A program made the translations under genes and the position numbers. 64,000 nt of DNA from Desertivirga brevis (lineage in GTDB: Bacteria; Bacteroidota; Bacteroidia; Sphingobacteriales; Sphingobacteriaceae), in the NCBI RefSeq assembly GCF_017355835.1, contig NZ_JAFEWF010000001.1, forward strand, positions 186,001-250,000, in the 5' to 3' direction. The notes under the pieces are model-generated. The model worked only from the letters and a program-made list of their open reading frames with translations, searched no databases and was not told the DNA's origin. Below, one piece after another: positions 27,637-35,040 of the stretch (positions are counted from its first letter, which is position 1; every line of letters starts with the position of its first letter).

Positions 27637-27974
27637 CCTTTTTTCTTACCCGTGTTCGGGAATGCTTGTAGACTGATTCGGAGTCCCTCCGTCTCTCAGA
27701 CGACTCTCCTCCGAGTCTTGGCCGACTTTAGACGAAGCGCAGTAAAAGAAAAGTAAAAGCGTTCCCGAAGCGTTCCCGAACCAGTCTGGAAGAAGAGTAA
27801 AAGCGGAGTCGAATAAAAGACGAAGATGAGTAGAAGAAGATTAGTAGGGAACACAAGTGTGCCAGGGTACTTTATCTGAATGGCAGGAATAAGCTGAAAG
27901 ACAGTACTAATATACAAATATTTCTATTAGGAACAATATATTTTACAGTTGCAATCAATTAGAAACAAAACGAA
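27637..27974. other. 338-base intergenic stretch, purine-rich with short repeats
   Basis: No gene is seen. Bases 27675-27720 could fold (gattcggag pairing with ctccgagtc, with one G-T pair), which may act as a terminator for the HEPN gene. Bases 27739-27835 are purine-rich with repeated agtaaaag words and a doubled gcgttcccgaa. Nothing supports a coding or RNA gene. Confidence 0.3.
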
Positions 27975-28433
27975 ATGAAAGCTATTTTTACAATGATGAA
28001 GAAACTGATTTTTATTCTGCTATTGGTAGGTGCAAAAGGGGCTGTGGCTCAGATCCAGGCACCACCATCTTATCCACGACCAACGCAGGCAGCTACCGAA
28101 AGGATAAAATTTATCACCGCAGATAAGGTAGGCGAGCATATTGGTGATTCCGTCAGGGTTGCCGATTCGGTATACAGCACCCGTTTTATCGCTGGTAATA
28201 CCCCCATCACTTTCCTAAACCTTGGCGGTAACTATCCTAACCAGAAATTAACCATAGTGATTAAAGGCGAAGCAAGAAAGAACTTTTCAGCAGCTCCGGA
28301 GGAGGTATATAAGGGTAAATACATTGCAGTTGAAGGCAACATCACGGAATATAAAGGTCGGCCACAAATGGAGGTTTATGATCCTCGGCAGATTCACTTT
28401 ATGGAGAAGATGGCGGCGAGGGAAGTGAAGTGA
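27975..28433 (+). CDS. Secreted OB-fold-like protein
   Basis: The 152-residue product has a signal peptide (MMKKLIFILLLVGAKGAVAQ after a possible extension; the start may be 27975 or one of two ATGs near 27993). The mature part (KVGEHIGDSVRVADSVYSTR, PITFLNLGGNYPNQKLTIVI, YKGKYIAVEGNITEYKGRPQ) has the strand pattern of a periplasmic OB-fold protein often labelled DNA-binding or nuclease-like in Bacteroidota. Its end overlaps the start of the upstream-extended form of the next frame by 4 bases, but I use a later start for that gene. Confidence 0.65.
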   Translation: MKAIFTMMKKLIFILLLVGAKGAVAQIQAPPSYPRPTQAATERIKFITADKVGEHIGDSVRVADSVYSTRFIAGNTPITFLNLGGNYPNQKLTIVIKGEARKNFSAAPEEVYKGKYIAVEGNITEYKGRPQMEVYDPRQIHFMEKMAAREVK

Positions 28434-28439
28434 TAAATA

Positions 28440-28480
28440 TTCTTTTTCCAAAATTGGCAATCGGAAAAACTATTAATGGT
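28440..28480 (+). repeat. Leader block copy B (upstream of second WG-repeat gene)
   Basis: These 41 bases match the block at 22334-22374 in length and nearly in sequence (ttctttttcc, attggc, ctattaatggt) and end directly at the next ATG. Both leader and gene therefore belong to a duplicated unit. Confidence 0.6.
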
Positions 28481-29104
28481 ATGAGGTTTCTTAGAATAAT
28501 ATGGTTACTTCTTCTAGCAGTACCAATAGTTCTGCAGGCGCAACGAAAATTTACTGTTAAAGAAGTAGTTGGAAAGGGATGGAAGTCTCAGTACTATATG
28601 GTTGATGAAAAGGGAAAAACAGTTAAAAAACTGGATATGGCGAAATACACGATGTGTTTAAGTGGATTTAAGCCCGGCTATTTTGCAGTTTTTGGTATTA
28701 AAGGAGTAAAGGGTTGGTCAGCGATAGACATTAACGAAAAGATTTTGTTTAAAGTTTACAACACGAGTTTTGGTGAACCTAGTCCCGACGAGTTAAGGGA
28801 AGGCAAAATCAGAATTGTGGATGCTTCTGGAAAAATAGGTTTTGCCAACTACCTCGGAAAAGTTGTGATCAAACCTCAGTTTGAAATCGCAAGCTCTTTT
28901 TATAAGGGGAAAGCTTTGATTGGACAAAAGTGTAAGATGGTGCCTTGGGATAAACACGCGGATGAGAAAAGTGCTTGTCACCACTATGATATAGTATGTA
29001 AGGAGCAAGGCTATATAAACTCTGAAGGGAAAGTAGAGCTGATTGGAAACTTCACTTACGAACAGGTGAAAAAGAGAATACAATGGAAAAGTGAGTATGA
29101 ATAG
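28481..29104 (+). CDS. Secreted WG-repeat protein, paralogue 2
   Basis: From ATG 28481 the product has a signal peptide (MRFLRIIWLLLLAVPIVLQA, then Q) and is a close paralogue of the WG-repeat protein at 22375. The WG-like segments (KGVKGWSAIDINEKILFKVY, ASGKIGFANYLGKVVIKPQF, QGYINSEGKVELIGNFTYEQ) are almost identical. An upstream in-frame extension from 28430 is possible but would hide the signal peptide. The two copies lie about 6 kb apart in the same orientation, so homologous recombination between them is possible. Confidence 0.75.
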   Translation: MRFLRIIWLLLLAVPIVLQAQRKFTVKEVVGKGWKSQYYMVDEKGKTVKKLDMAKYTMCLSGFKPGYFAVFGIKGVKGWSAIDINEKILFKVYNTSFGEPSPDELREGKIRIVDASGKIGFANYLGKVVIKPQFEIASSFYKGKALIGQKCKMVPWDKHADEKSACHHYDIVCKEQGYINSEGKVELIGNFTYEQVKKRIQWKSEYE

Positions 29105-29150
29105 GGGTGTAGAAGAAATCTTTGATTTTTAAGCTCAAAAGCCAGCTAGT

Positions 29151-29531
29151 TCAATTACCTACTTTATATTCCTTAATTAATGCTTCCACCGGAATTTGTA
29201 AAAGTCGGCTAAATTTCCTAATCATGGTTAGAGAAAGAGCCTGCTTGTAATTTAAAACTTTACTTATAGTGCCCTTATCTCCATATTCCTTTGCCGGGTT
29301 TGCAGATTTATATCCAAAATCTTCCATTCTGATCTTTATCAGCTCTACTGGATCTACTTCAGGAAGATCATCCTGCGACTTTTTGTACTGTGAAATGAGG
29401 TGCGCTAGTAAAACCTTTTCTTTATGTTCATCAGAGCCTCTCGATGTGCGTTTGATTTGTTCATACCTGGAAACGGCATTGTTATAGTCGTCTTCAGATT
29501 CGATTAAATACCATTGTGGTTTTCCAGTCAT
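29151..29531 (-). CDS. higA: HigA-type XRE antitoxin (orphan)
   Basis: The 126-residue protein matches the HigA/COG5499 layout: an N-terminal helical region (EDDYNNAVSRYEQIK), a DLPEVDPVELIKIRMEDFGY segment and a helix-turn-helix (YGDKGTISKVLNYKQALSLT, MIRKFSRLLQIPVEAL). HigA normally neutralises a HigB RNase encoded immediately upstream. Here only a short HigB-like tail (29567-29617) is left, so the antitoxin is an orphan and may now act only as a regulator. Confidence 0.85.
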   Translation of the reverse strand: MTGKPQWYLIESEDDYNNAVSRYEQIKRTSRGSDEHKEKVLLAHLISQYKKSQDDLPEVDPVELIKIRMEDFGYKSANPAKEYGDKGTISKVLNYKQALSLTMIRKFSRLLQIPVEALIKEYKVGN

Positions 29532-29566
29532 ATCTTTTTCTATTTAAATATTAAGGCCAAATCCAT

Positions 29567-29617
29567 TCAGATCGTTTTAGCGTCCACTTTGTCGTACTCC
29601 TGGTGATATTGAAACTT
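29567..29617 (-). pseudogene. HigB toxin C-terminal remnant
   Basis: On the minus strand, just upstream of the HigA gene, the last codons before a TGA (29567-29569) read FQYHQEYDKVDAKTI. This closely resembles the usual end of Bacteroidota HigB toxins (a His, then EYDK[IV]DA.TI). The rest of a HigB gene is missing in all frames. A neighbouring open stretch (29619-29735) reads RIKYAYRVGNKTYQRSLFF and belongs to something else. The toxin was presumably inactivated first, leaving the antitoxin. Confidence 0.5.
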
Positions 29618-29736
29618 CCTACGCCGGGTCGTTCCCGCTATTCAGCGAAAATTTCTCAGGGAAAAATAGGCTCCTTTGATAAGTTTTGTTACCTACTCTG
29701 TAAGCATATTTAATTCTGGTATCTTCTTTATGGATT

Positions 29737-30237
29737 TTAATATCCTAATCCCCACAGTGATTGCGCTACCTCCTTAAATAGGCTATAAGAAGGTTGGTCA
29801 AGTAAAAAGACTTTGGATTCGTTACGAAGGATCATAGCGGGGTTATCCTTTAATACTTCAGCGGCAAATGAAGCATCCCGTGCTCCAAGATCAAACTTTG
29901 TTCCTCCAATAATTATCCAATTACCACTATTCTTAGCCTTGTCGTAGTTCCTGTCTACAAAATCCTGGTCCCCAATATTAAGCGACAATTGACTAATAGC
30001 CTCTGGCTCAAACCTGATACGATTATCAAGGAAAAGCTTACTAAATGCAGCAATTGCACCGACAGGAAGAGTTAAGATCGCCACCAATAAAGTAAAGACA
30101 CTCAGTGCTTCTATAATACCAATCTTAATTAGATCCAATACCCCTGTTAAGACTCCAAAAATGGCGAAGTTGATGATAGCGACGTTCACTATCTTATTAA
30201 GGAGTCTTTCTGTGTTTGATATAAATTGTAATGTCAA
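29737..30237 (-). CDS. Membrane protein of unknown function
   Basis: The 166-residue product has two long hydrophobic segments (about 18-36 and 42-67), then a soluble C-terminal domain of 95 residues (FVDRNYDKAKNSGNWIIIGG, ASFAAEVLKDNPAMILRNES). I do not recognise it. The start follows a normal spacing, and there is no operon partner; the leader region 30238-30594 lies on the divergent side. Confidence 0.55.
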   Translation of the reverse strand: MTLQFISNTERLLNKIVNVAIINFAIFGVLTGVLDLIKIGIIEALSVFTLLVAILTLPVGAIAAFSKLFLDNRIRFEPEAISQLSLNIGDQDFVDRNYDKAKNSGNWIIIGGTKFDLGARDASFAAEVLKDNPAMILRNESKVFLLDQPSYSLFKEVAQSLWGLGY

Positions 30238-30594
30238 GGAAAGATTGCGGAAATTTTATGTTTATACTAATGTAGTAGAAAGTGTTGAAATTTAAAAGAT
30301 ATTGTCACCCATTTTTGTGCGGTGCTCAATATAAAAATTCCACGGAAGACATCGGCATATTTATGTATCTAAGGTGCCAAATCGAATATCCAAATCTACA
30401 AGTGCCTAACCAGGAAGGCCGAGTGTAGAATTTGGATGAGACTTCAAATAAGTACAGGGGCGTGCGCTTGGAAGCACCGAGGTCTTGTACTTGTAAGATT
30501 TGCTAAAGTAGACAGGATTATTGTTTTTGTTTGTCTACCTAAGTTTTTTTGACCCCTTCTTTTTCCGATATTGGTAAATTGAAAGTCTTTCACA
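30238..30594. other. Divergent intergenic region with two hairpins
   Basis: No gene is seen. Bases 30450-30492 can form an outer stem aagtaca/tgtactt with an inner gtgc/gcac pair. Bases 30508-30538 form gtagaca/tgtctac followed closely by a T-run (30545-30550), the outline of a terminator. Together these could be a small structured RNA of about 100 bases on the plus strand, but nothing known is matched. Confidence 0.3.
30557..30594 (+). repeat. Leader block copy C (upstream of SH3b gene)
   Basis: The sequence ttctttttccgatattgg followed by a related gaaagtct stretch repeats the leader blocks at 22334 and 28440, but here precedes an unrelated secreted SH3-domain gene and is out of frame with it. 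This argues that the block acts at DNA or RNA level, for example as promoter or leader. Confidence 0.55.
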
Positions 30595-31296
30595 ATGATT
30601 CAATCAAGGGCCCTTCTACTATTGCTAGTTATTATAAACATCAAACTATCCTTTGCCCAGTTAGCAATAATTAAAGATCCGGATGGCTATGTAAATGTCC
30701 GGCAGGATAAAAGTATTGAAGCAAAAGTTATTGCCAAGCTGTTCAATGACGACATTGTTATGGTATATTACGAGCCGGGAACTTTGTGGCGGGAGGTTTT
30801 CAAAACCTCCAAGTTCGGGGACATACACGGTTATATAAATAAAAGCAGGCTGACTGAGCTTACTCAGCTTGAATCGATAGCTGGAACGAGTGCTTTTCGA
30901 AACCGAAATGGAAATTCACTTTCCATTACCAACGATACCCTGTCGTTTTCTATTTCACTTAAACCATTCAATATTAAAGCACACCAAATTGAAAGGACAA
31001 AAGAAGGATACGTGCAAAAGATAGATGGAAGAATACCCTGGGGTATTGATGGAAATCTCCCCAAAATGGAAATATCAGGAATTTCTTTAAAAATTAAGGG
31101 AAAACTTGTTGTCATTCCCCCCAGCTGCTACAAAGATTTATTTGAAATTGGGCTGGAAAGTCTGAATATCTACCACGACAATAGAGGAACTACCTATATT
31201 TATTTTCCTAATAACAGCGATGGAGCGGGAGGGTATTTTGGTACTTGGGTAATAAAGGGGGGATTGTATAAGAACAGGTATGTGGATACTCTTTAA
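30595..31296 (+). CDS. Secreted bacterial SH3-domain protein
   Basis: The 233-residue product has a signal peptide (MIQSRALLLLLVIINIKLSF, then AQ) and an SH3b domain immediately after it (DPDGYVNVRQDKSIEAKVIA, LWREVFKTSKFGDIHGYINK). The C-terminal 130 residues are beta-rich and unrecognised. It is preceded by leader block C and followed by a coding-like remnant whose end is shared with the segment after WG paralogue 1. Confidence 0.7.
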   Translation: MIQSRALLLLLVIINIKLSFAQLAIIKDPDGYVNVRQDKSIEAKVIAKLFNDDIVMVYYEPGTLWREVFKTSKFGDIHGYINKSRLTELTQLESIAGTSAFRNRNGNSLSITNDTLSFSISLKPFNIKAHQIERTKEGYVQKIDGRIPWGIDGNLPKMEISGISLKIKGKLVVIPPSCYKDLFEIGLESLNIYHDNRGTTYIYFPNNSDGAGGYFGTWVIKGGLYKNRYVDTL

Positions 31297-31297
31297 G

Positions 31298-31444
31298 GGA
31301 GAAGGAACAAGAGCAGGACTAGTTGCAGCTCGTTCAAGAGGCCACTCCGGCGACCACAGGGATAATCAGACAATAGGAACGGGGAATCATTACCAGGAAT
31401 TCAGACTGATTTTGTGGAAAGGGAAGAACCCGATGTTCTGGTAG
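31298..31444 (+). pseudogene. Tail fragment 2 (GNHYQEFRLIL type), recombinase-like start
   Basis: In the frame one base off the SH3b gene, bases 31298-31444 read KGEGTRAGLVAARSRG, a short linker, then GTGNHYQEFRLILWKG and NPMFW-stop. The end repeats tail fragment 1 at 22991-23077. The GxxTRAGLVAARSRG start resembles the distal helix of serine resolvases, but this match is short. It appears to be the decayed 3' end of a lost gene. Confidence 0.4.
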
Positions 31445-31528
31445 ATTTATTCTCCTGGTATAAGGATTAAAAGATTGAGGGATTTATAAATACGATCCCC
31501 CGATCCATGATCATTGCAGGTAGGTCAA

Positions 31529-32413
31529 TTATTTTAAACTTACCGGCCTAAGGGTATACCCCGCACTTTTTAATAACTCAATTATACCTTCTTTTCCTGG
31601 TAAGTGCCCTGCGCCAACAGCCAGAAACACGTTTCCTTTATTAAAAAAATCTGGTAAAAGCTTTACCCATTCCTTGTTGCGGTCGGTTAATAATGTTTTT
31701 AATTGTTCTGCACTGGAGTCGGGGCTTTCGCGGATTAATTTTTCTATCTGTGAAAGGTTTTCTGATTTGTAAGCTTCAAATAGTTTTTTTGATTCATTTG
31801 CGTAGCGCTCATTGTTACGTACCGTTTTCAAAAGGTCTTTCTTCTGTTTCTCGATTGGTGTATTGAGCAATAATGCGGACTGCTTTTCAATAGTCTCGAG
31901 GCCGGCTACCTGTTTGCCAGTCTTTGCGCCTTCTTTTTGGAAAAATATATCCAGTCCGGGGTTTTCCGGACTTATATTCCCTGGAGCAATTTTTGCCACC
32001 AGGATGATTTGTACGGTTGCGGGCTTAAGGGCATTGTAAACAGATAGCGGTGCGCCTGTCTTTGCCTTCATTACAGCATCCACCTCTGAAAACTCTGCAG
32101 GCGAAAGTACTTCATTCAAACCTTTCCCCTGTAAGGTCATATAAGGCATCATTTTTTGAGCCATTGTCATTTCGTCCTCAATAACAATCTCTCCAATAAC
32201 AAGCTTAGAGTTCTGAAATACCTTCATCAGGCCGGGTAAGGTGTCAGTGAAACTTTTTCCCATAAGGTGGTAAGTCCCGTACAGGTACGATTTTTCTTGT
32301 AAGCCTTTACCGCTTATTTCCCAGAGCAAACCATTTTCGGATGTACTGGATTGGGCAAAAGATTGTAGCGCGAATAGCGCCGCGATGATAAGATTTAATA
32401 GTTTTATTTTCAT
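31529..32413 (-). CDS. TraB/GumN-family secreted protein
   Basis: The 294-residue product has a signal peptide (to QSFAQ) and the TraB/GumN pattern: LLWEISGKGLQEKSYLYGTY with HLMGKSF at about 30-55, and near the C-terminus NVFLAVGAGHLPGKEGI followed by LLKSAGY. The two conserved glycine motifs (GTYH and GAGHLPG) are present; the family is related to Tiki-type metalloproteases. It is single and divergent from the gene on its right. Confidence 0.85.
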   Translation of the reverse strand: MKIKLLNLIIAALFALQSFAQSSTSENGLLWEISGKGLQEKSYLYGTYHLMGKSFTDTLPGLMKVFQNSKLVIGEIVIEDEMTMAQKMMPYMTLQGKGLNEVLSPAEFSEVDAVMKAKTGAPLSVYNALKPATVQIILVAKIAPGNISPENPGLDIFFQKEGAKTGKQVAGLETIEKQSALLLNTPIEKQKKDLLKTVRNNERYANESKKLFEAYKSENLSQIEKLIRESPDSSAEQLKTLLTDRNKEWVKLLPDFFNKGNVFLAVGAGHLPGKEGIIELLKSAGYTLRPVSLK

Positions 32414-32701
32414 TTTTATTAATTGATGTACTGCAAGATCACCAAAGGTCGGCCAAAGTTCTGTTTCTACGGTCTCATGCCTGTTTAATAATCTGATCGA
32501 AGTTTTGATTATCGAAATTTGGCGAGCTCTGAAAACTGCTTCCCAGTAGCTAAGTTAGGGAAAAAGCATATACCTACTTTCTCCATTTGATATTTCACTT
32601 AAACGGTGTTGTATCGGTTTTTGCGAGCGATCTACTGTTGCTTTTTTTATAAAAACTCATATTTCCGGTGCTGGAAATAAGTAAATTATATAAATTTAGG
32701 G
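32414..32701. other. Divergent promoter region
   Basis: No gene is seen between the divergent TraB-like and lipoprotein genes. Near its right end an ataaatttag sequence (about 32690-32700) resembles a Bacteroidota -7 element, which would start transcription just before the hairpin at 32702-32724. Confidence 0.3.
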
Positions 32702-32724
32702 CTTTAATTCTAATCGAATTAAAG
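32702..32724 (+). promoter_or_regulatory. Perfect 9-bp inverted repeat directly before a lipoprotein start
   Basis: ctttaattc and gaattaaag (32702-32710 and 32716-32724) are separated by taatc and stand 4 bases before the ATG at 32729. In RNA this would be a hairpin covering the ribosome entry site; in DNA a dimeric-repressor operator. The sequence is AT-rich with no T-run, so it is not a terminator. Confidence 0.45.
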
Positions 32725-32728
32725 TTTG

Positions 32729-33571
32729 ATGAGTATGAGACTAGCCTTTATTGCAATTGCAGCACTATGTTCTATTAGCTGTAAGCCTTCTATTGAAAAT
32801 CAGTTGCAGGGTAAGTGGGATTTCTACAAGGTCGAGTCCAGGGCCGAACGCGAATTTGAAAACAGCGACCACTTATCGATTAAAGTATTTGATGGTGTTT
32901 CCTCGCGTATTTTTGCCTCTAACTATATGTACTTCGAGGATGAAAAGAAGTGCACGGGTATACTTGGAGCAGAGACCGGAAATTATTTCTCAGGTAACTG
33001 GCATATAGAACCTAAAGATTCTACTTTATATTTAACTATTGAGGGGAAGGACGTTGCTTTCTTTAAAATTGAAAATATTGTAGATGATAAACTATACTGT
33101 ACTTTTAAGAAAGCGCAGAAGAAATATTCATTGATCAGTCTTGATCAAATCCTTGTATTTAAGAGATCGCAGGAGGGAAATGAAGATGAAATGTCTTATA
33201 CGAAGCCGCAGTTCAACCAGTGGCGCATCAAACCGAAGACATCTGAAAACTTCAATCAAATTAAAGAGCGTGTAAAAGGTGCCCTTCGCTATTCTGCCCT
33301 TGTGTGTAAGCTTGGTATGAAGTATAAAAGCAGGTCGGTTTCTACAGCCACTTTCAACCTGCCTTTGAAATATTATTCTAACGGGGTTATGATGAAGCCT
33401 CTTGGGGAATGTAAAGATTGGACGGCTCTTTTCTATGATGAGTACGATGCCCTTGTAGGCTACAATATTGTTGTTAAAGCCATTAAATCTGATTTGATCG
33501 TTCCTAGACTAGACTCTCCCATGGAAACGAATGAATTTATATTTACAGAGTTGTTGAAAACGATGAATTAA
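32729..33571 (+). CDS. Lipoprotein of unknown function (lipocalin-like N-terminal half)
   Basis: I start at ATG 32729 (a TTG three bases before also fits). The 280-residue product has a lipoprotein signal with lipobox SISC, then IENQLQGKWDFYKVES and a strand-rich half (YMYFEDEKKCTGILGA, YFSGNWHIEPKDSTLYL) resembling lipocalin-like proteins. The C-terminal half (INPKTSENFNQ-like, then ALRYSALVCKLG) is unrecognised. It is followed 107 bases later by another lipoprotein gene on the same strand. Confidence 0.65.
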   Translation: MSMRLAFIAIAALCSISCKPSIENQLQGKWDFYKVESRAEREFENSDHLSIKVFDGVSSRIFASNYMYFEDEKKCTGILGAETGNYFSGNWHIEPKDSTLYLTIEGKDVAFFKIENIVDDKLYCTFKKAQKKYSLISLDQILVFKRSQEGNEDEMSYTKPQFNQWRIKPKTSENFNQIKERVKGALRYSALVCKLGMKYKSRSVSTATFNLPLKYYSNGVMMKPLGECKDWTALFYDEYDALVGYNIVVKAIKSDLIVPRLDSPMETNEFIFTELLKTMN

Positions 33572-33678
33572 GAAAAGTACTAGACAGCAGGAGTATTTTT
33601 TTAGGAGCAGGCATACTCCAAATCCTTTTATTTTCAATTTCACTTATAATAATAAGAATTGTTTTATTCTATGAAAAA

Positions 33679-34179
33679 ATGCAACTCCACATACTAATCA
33701 TTAGCACTCTTTTTTTATCTGCTTGTTTCTCTGATGATCCGAAGAGTACTTTCGCGGAACGGACAGGATTGACAATTAGTGAATCAACATCCAATCTTGT
33801 TGTTACTGATGGATATGCTTTTTTATCAGGCGAATATAGTATTGTATTTAGGACTACAAATAGCCAAATAAAAAAGTGGTTAGCTTCTGCGCCGCCTTGG
33901 AATAATGGGCGCTGGCATAAAGGAAGTATCCCACACAACATTGGGGTGGCCTGTCAGTTTAATTTCAAAGAAAGGGTTGGACTGGTAGAAACTGAAAAGG
34001 GTGAAAAGTGGTATTATGGTGATGATGATTTATCTAAGCTTCTTAATGATACTACAAACTATTTTAGTTATGTTGAGGATTGCTGTTCCAATGATAAAGG
34101 CCTGAGGTTTCATGATCGTCGTCTACTAATTATTCAACCTGCCACGAAGATGGTGTATTATAGCGTATGGGATTATTAG
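33679..34179 (+). CDS. Small lipoprotein
   Basis: The 166-residue product starts MQLHILIISTLFLSAC, a short lipoprotein signal with lipobox LSAC, followed by FSDDPKSTFAERTG and a folded region containing several Trp and Cys residues (WLASAPPWNNGRWHKG, YVEDCCSNDKGLRFHDR). The family is not recognised. The frame is open upstream and encodes a hydrophobic stretch (LGAGILQILLFSISL), but no start codon lies there. Confidence 0.6.
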   Translation: MQLHILIISTLFLSACFSDDPKSTFAERTGLTISESTSNLVVTDGYAFLSGEYSIVFRTTNSQIKKWLASAPPWNNGRWHKGSIPHNIGVACQFNFKERVGLVETEKGEKWYYGDDDLSKLLNDTTNYFSYVEDCCSNDKGLRFHDRRLLIIQPATKMVYYSVWDY

Positions 34180-34263
34180 AGCTTGTTTGTAATTTAGAAC
34201 TATACCTAAAGGAATGCGATCCTTGCCCTCACTTAAAAAATTGCAAAAAAGAATTTAAGCATA

Positions 34264-34291
34264 AAAACCTCTGCTGGTCAGCAGAGGTTTT
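34264..34291. terminator. Bidirectional stem-loop terminator
   Basis: aaaacctctgct and agcagaggtttt form a perfect 12-bp stem with a 4-base loop, flanked by A on one side and T on the other. It lies between the convergent lipoprotein (plus) and small membrane protein (minus) genes, so it can end transcription from both sides. Confidence 0.85.
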
Positions 34292-34314
34292 CACACTATT
34301 AACAGTGGCATAAA

Positions 34315-34464
34315 TTAATCCCAAGCCATAAATCCTTGATATGCAAAATACAGTATAGCTATGTAAAAGCTGTATTTGATGATTTTTTTGATGGCTTTGT
34401 AGGTTGCGAACAAATAGGGGTTGTACATTGATTTGTCGAAAGTTGTTTTTGGTGCTTGTTCCAT
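34315..34464 (-). CDS. 49-residue small membrane protein
   Basis: On the minus strand ATG 34464 opens a 49-codon frame (MEQAPKTTFDKSMYNPYLF, then a hydrophobic IIKYSFYIAILYFAYQGF and MAWD-stop). It has one transmembrane helix with a positively charged N-terminal flank and ends shortly before a strong terminator. It lies 28 bases downstream of the SRPBCC gene on the same strand, so it is likely the last gene of that operon. The family is not recognised. Confidence 0.65.
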   Translation of the reverse strand: MEQAPKTTFDKSMYNPYLFATYKAIKKIIKYSFYIAILYFAYQGFMAWD

Positions 34465-34492
34465 TTTATTGATATTTAGATGATTAATTAGA

Positions 34493-35020
34493 TTATTGTT
34501 TTTCAGCTTCGGCTTTCAGATTGTTCAGCCATGTTTGTAATGATTGTTCCAGTCCGTTTTGAAATTTAGCTTGCATTAATGTAACTAGCCATCCTTCCAT
34601 GCTTTCCTCAACACGAACGACCGTATTGTCGCCGTCCTGCAGAAATTGCCAATTGTGAATGGCGAAGGCTCCTAAGGCTTTGCCTGACCAGCCAATTTTC
34701 TGGGCGGGTATTGCGGTATGTAAGGTTGAATGAATAGTTAATCCACCACTTTTCCAATCAAAGCTGCTGCCTTTTGCAAATGGTCCTGTTAATATAGGCT
34801 CTTGGACGTCATTGTGCCATTCATCCCAATGATCTATTTCACTCATAATTTTATAGACCTTCTGTGGCGAGGCATTTATTGTTATTTGCTGGTAGGTCTT
34901 TACCGGTGCATCGGGGTTAATGGATTCAGATACAGTATATGAACTGAAGATTTCTAGACCGACGATGGTAATTGCTAGTAAACCGATGGCTGCAAGCGAA
35001 ACGTATAGTAACTTTTTCAT
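34493..35020 (-). CDS. SRPBCC (polyketide cyclase/START-like) protein
   Basis: The 175-residue product begins with a membrane anchor (LLYVSLAAIGLLAITIVGL), then a START-like SRPBCC fold: TINASPQKVYKIMSEIDHWD, EWHNDVQEP, and a C-terminal amphipathic helix (LEQSLQTWLNNLKAEAEKQ). Such proteins bind small hydrophobic ligands. It follows the NmrA-type SDR gene by 20 bases on the same strand, in a unit that the nearby AraC regulator may control. Confidence 0.85.
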   Translation of the reverse strand: MKKLLYVSLAAIGLLAITIVGLEIFSSYTVSESINPDAPVKTYQQITINASPQKVYKIMSEIDHWDEWHNDVQEPILTGPFAKGSSFDWKSGGLTIHSTLHTAIPAQKIGWSGKALGAFAIHNWQFLQDGDNTVVRVEESMEGWLVTLMQAKFQNGLEQSLQTWLNNLKAEAEKQ

Positions 35021-35040
35021 TTCTTTTTTACGGGTTAGGG

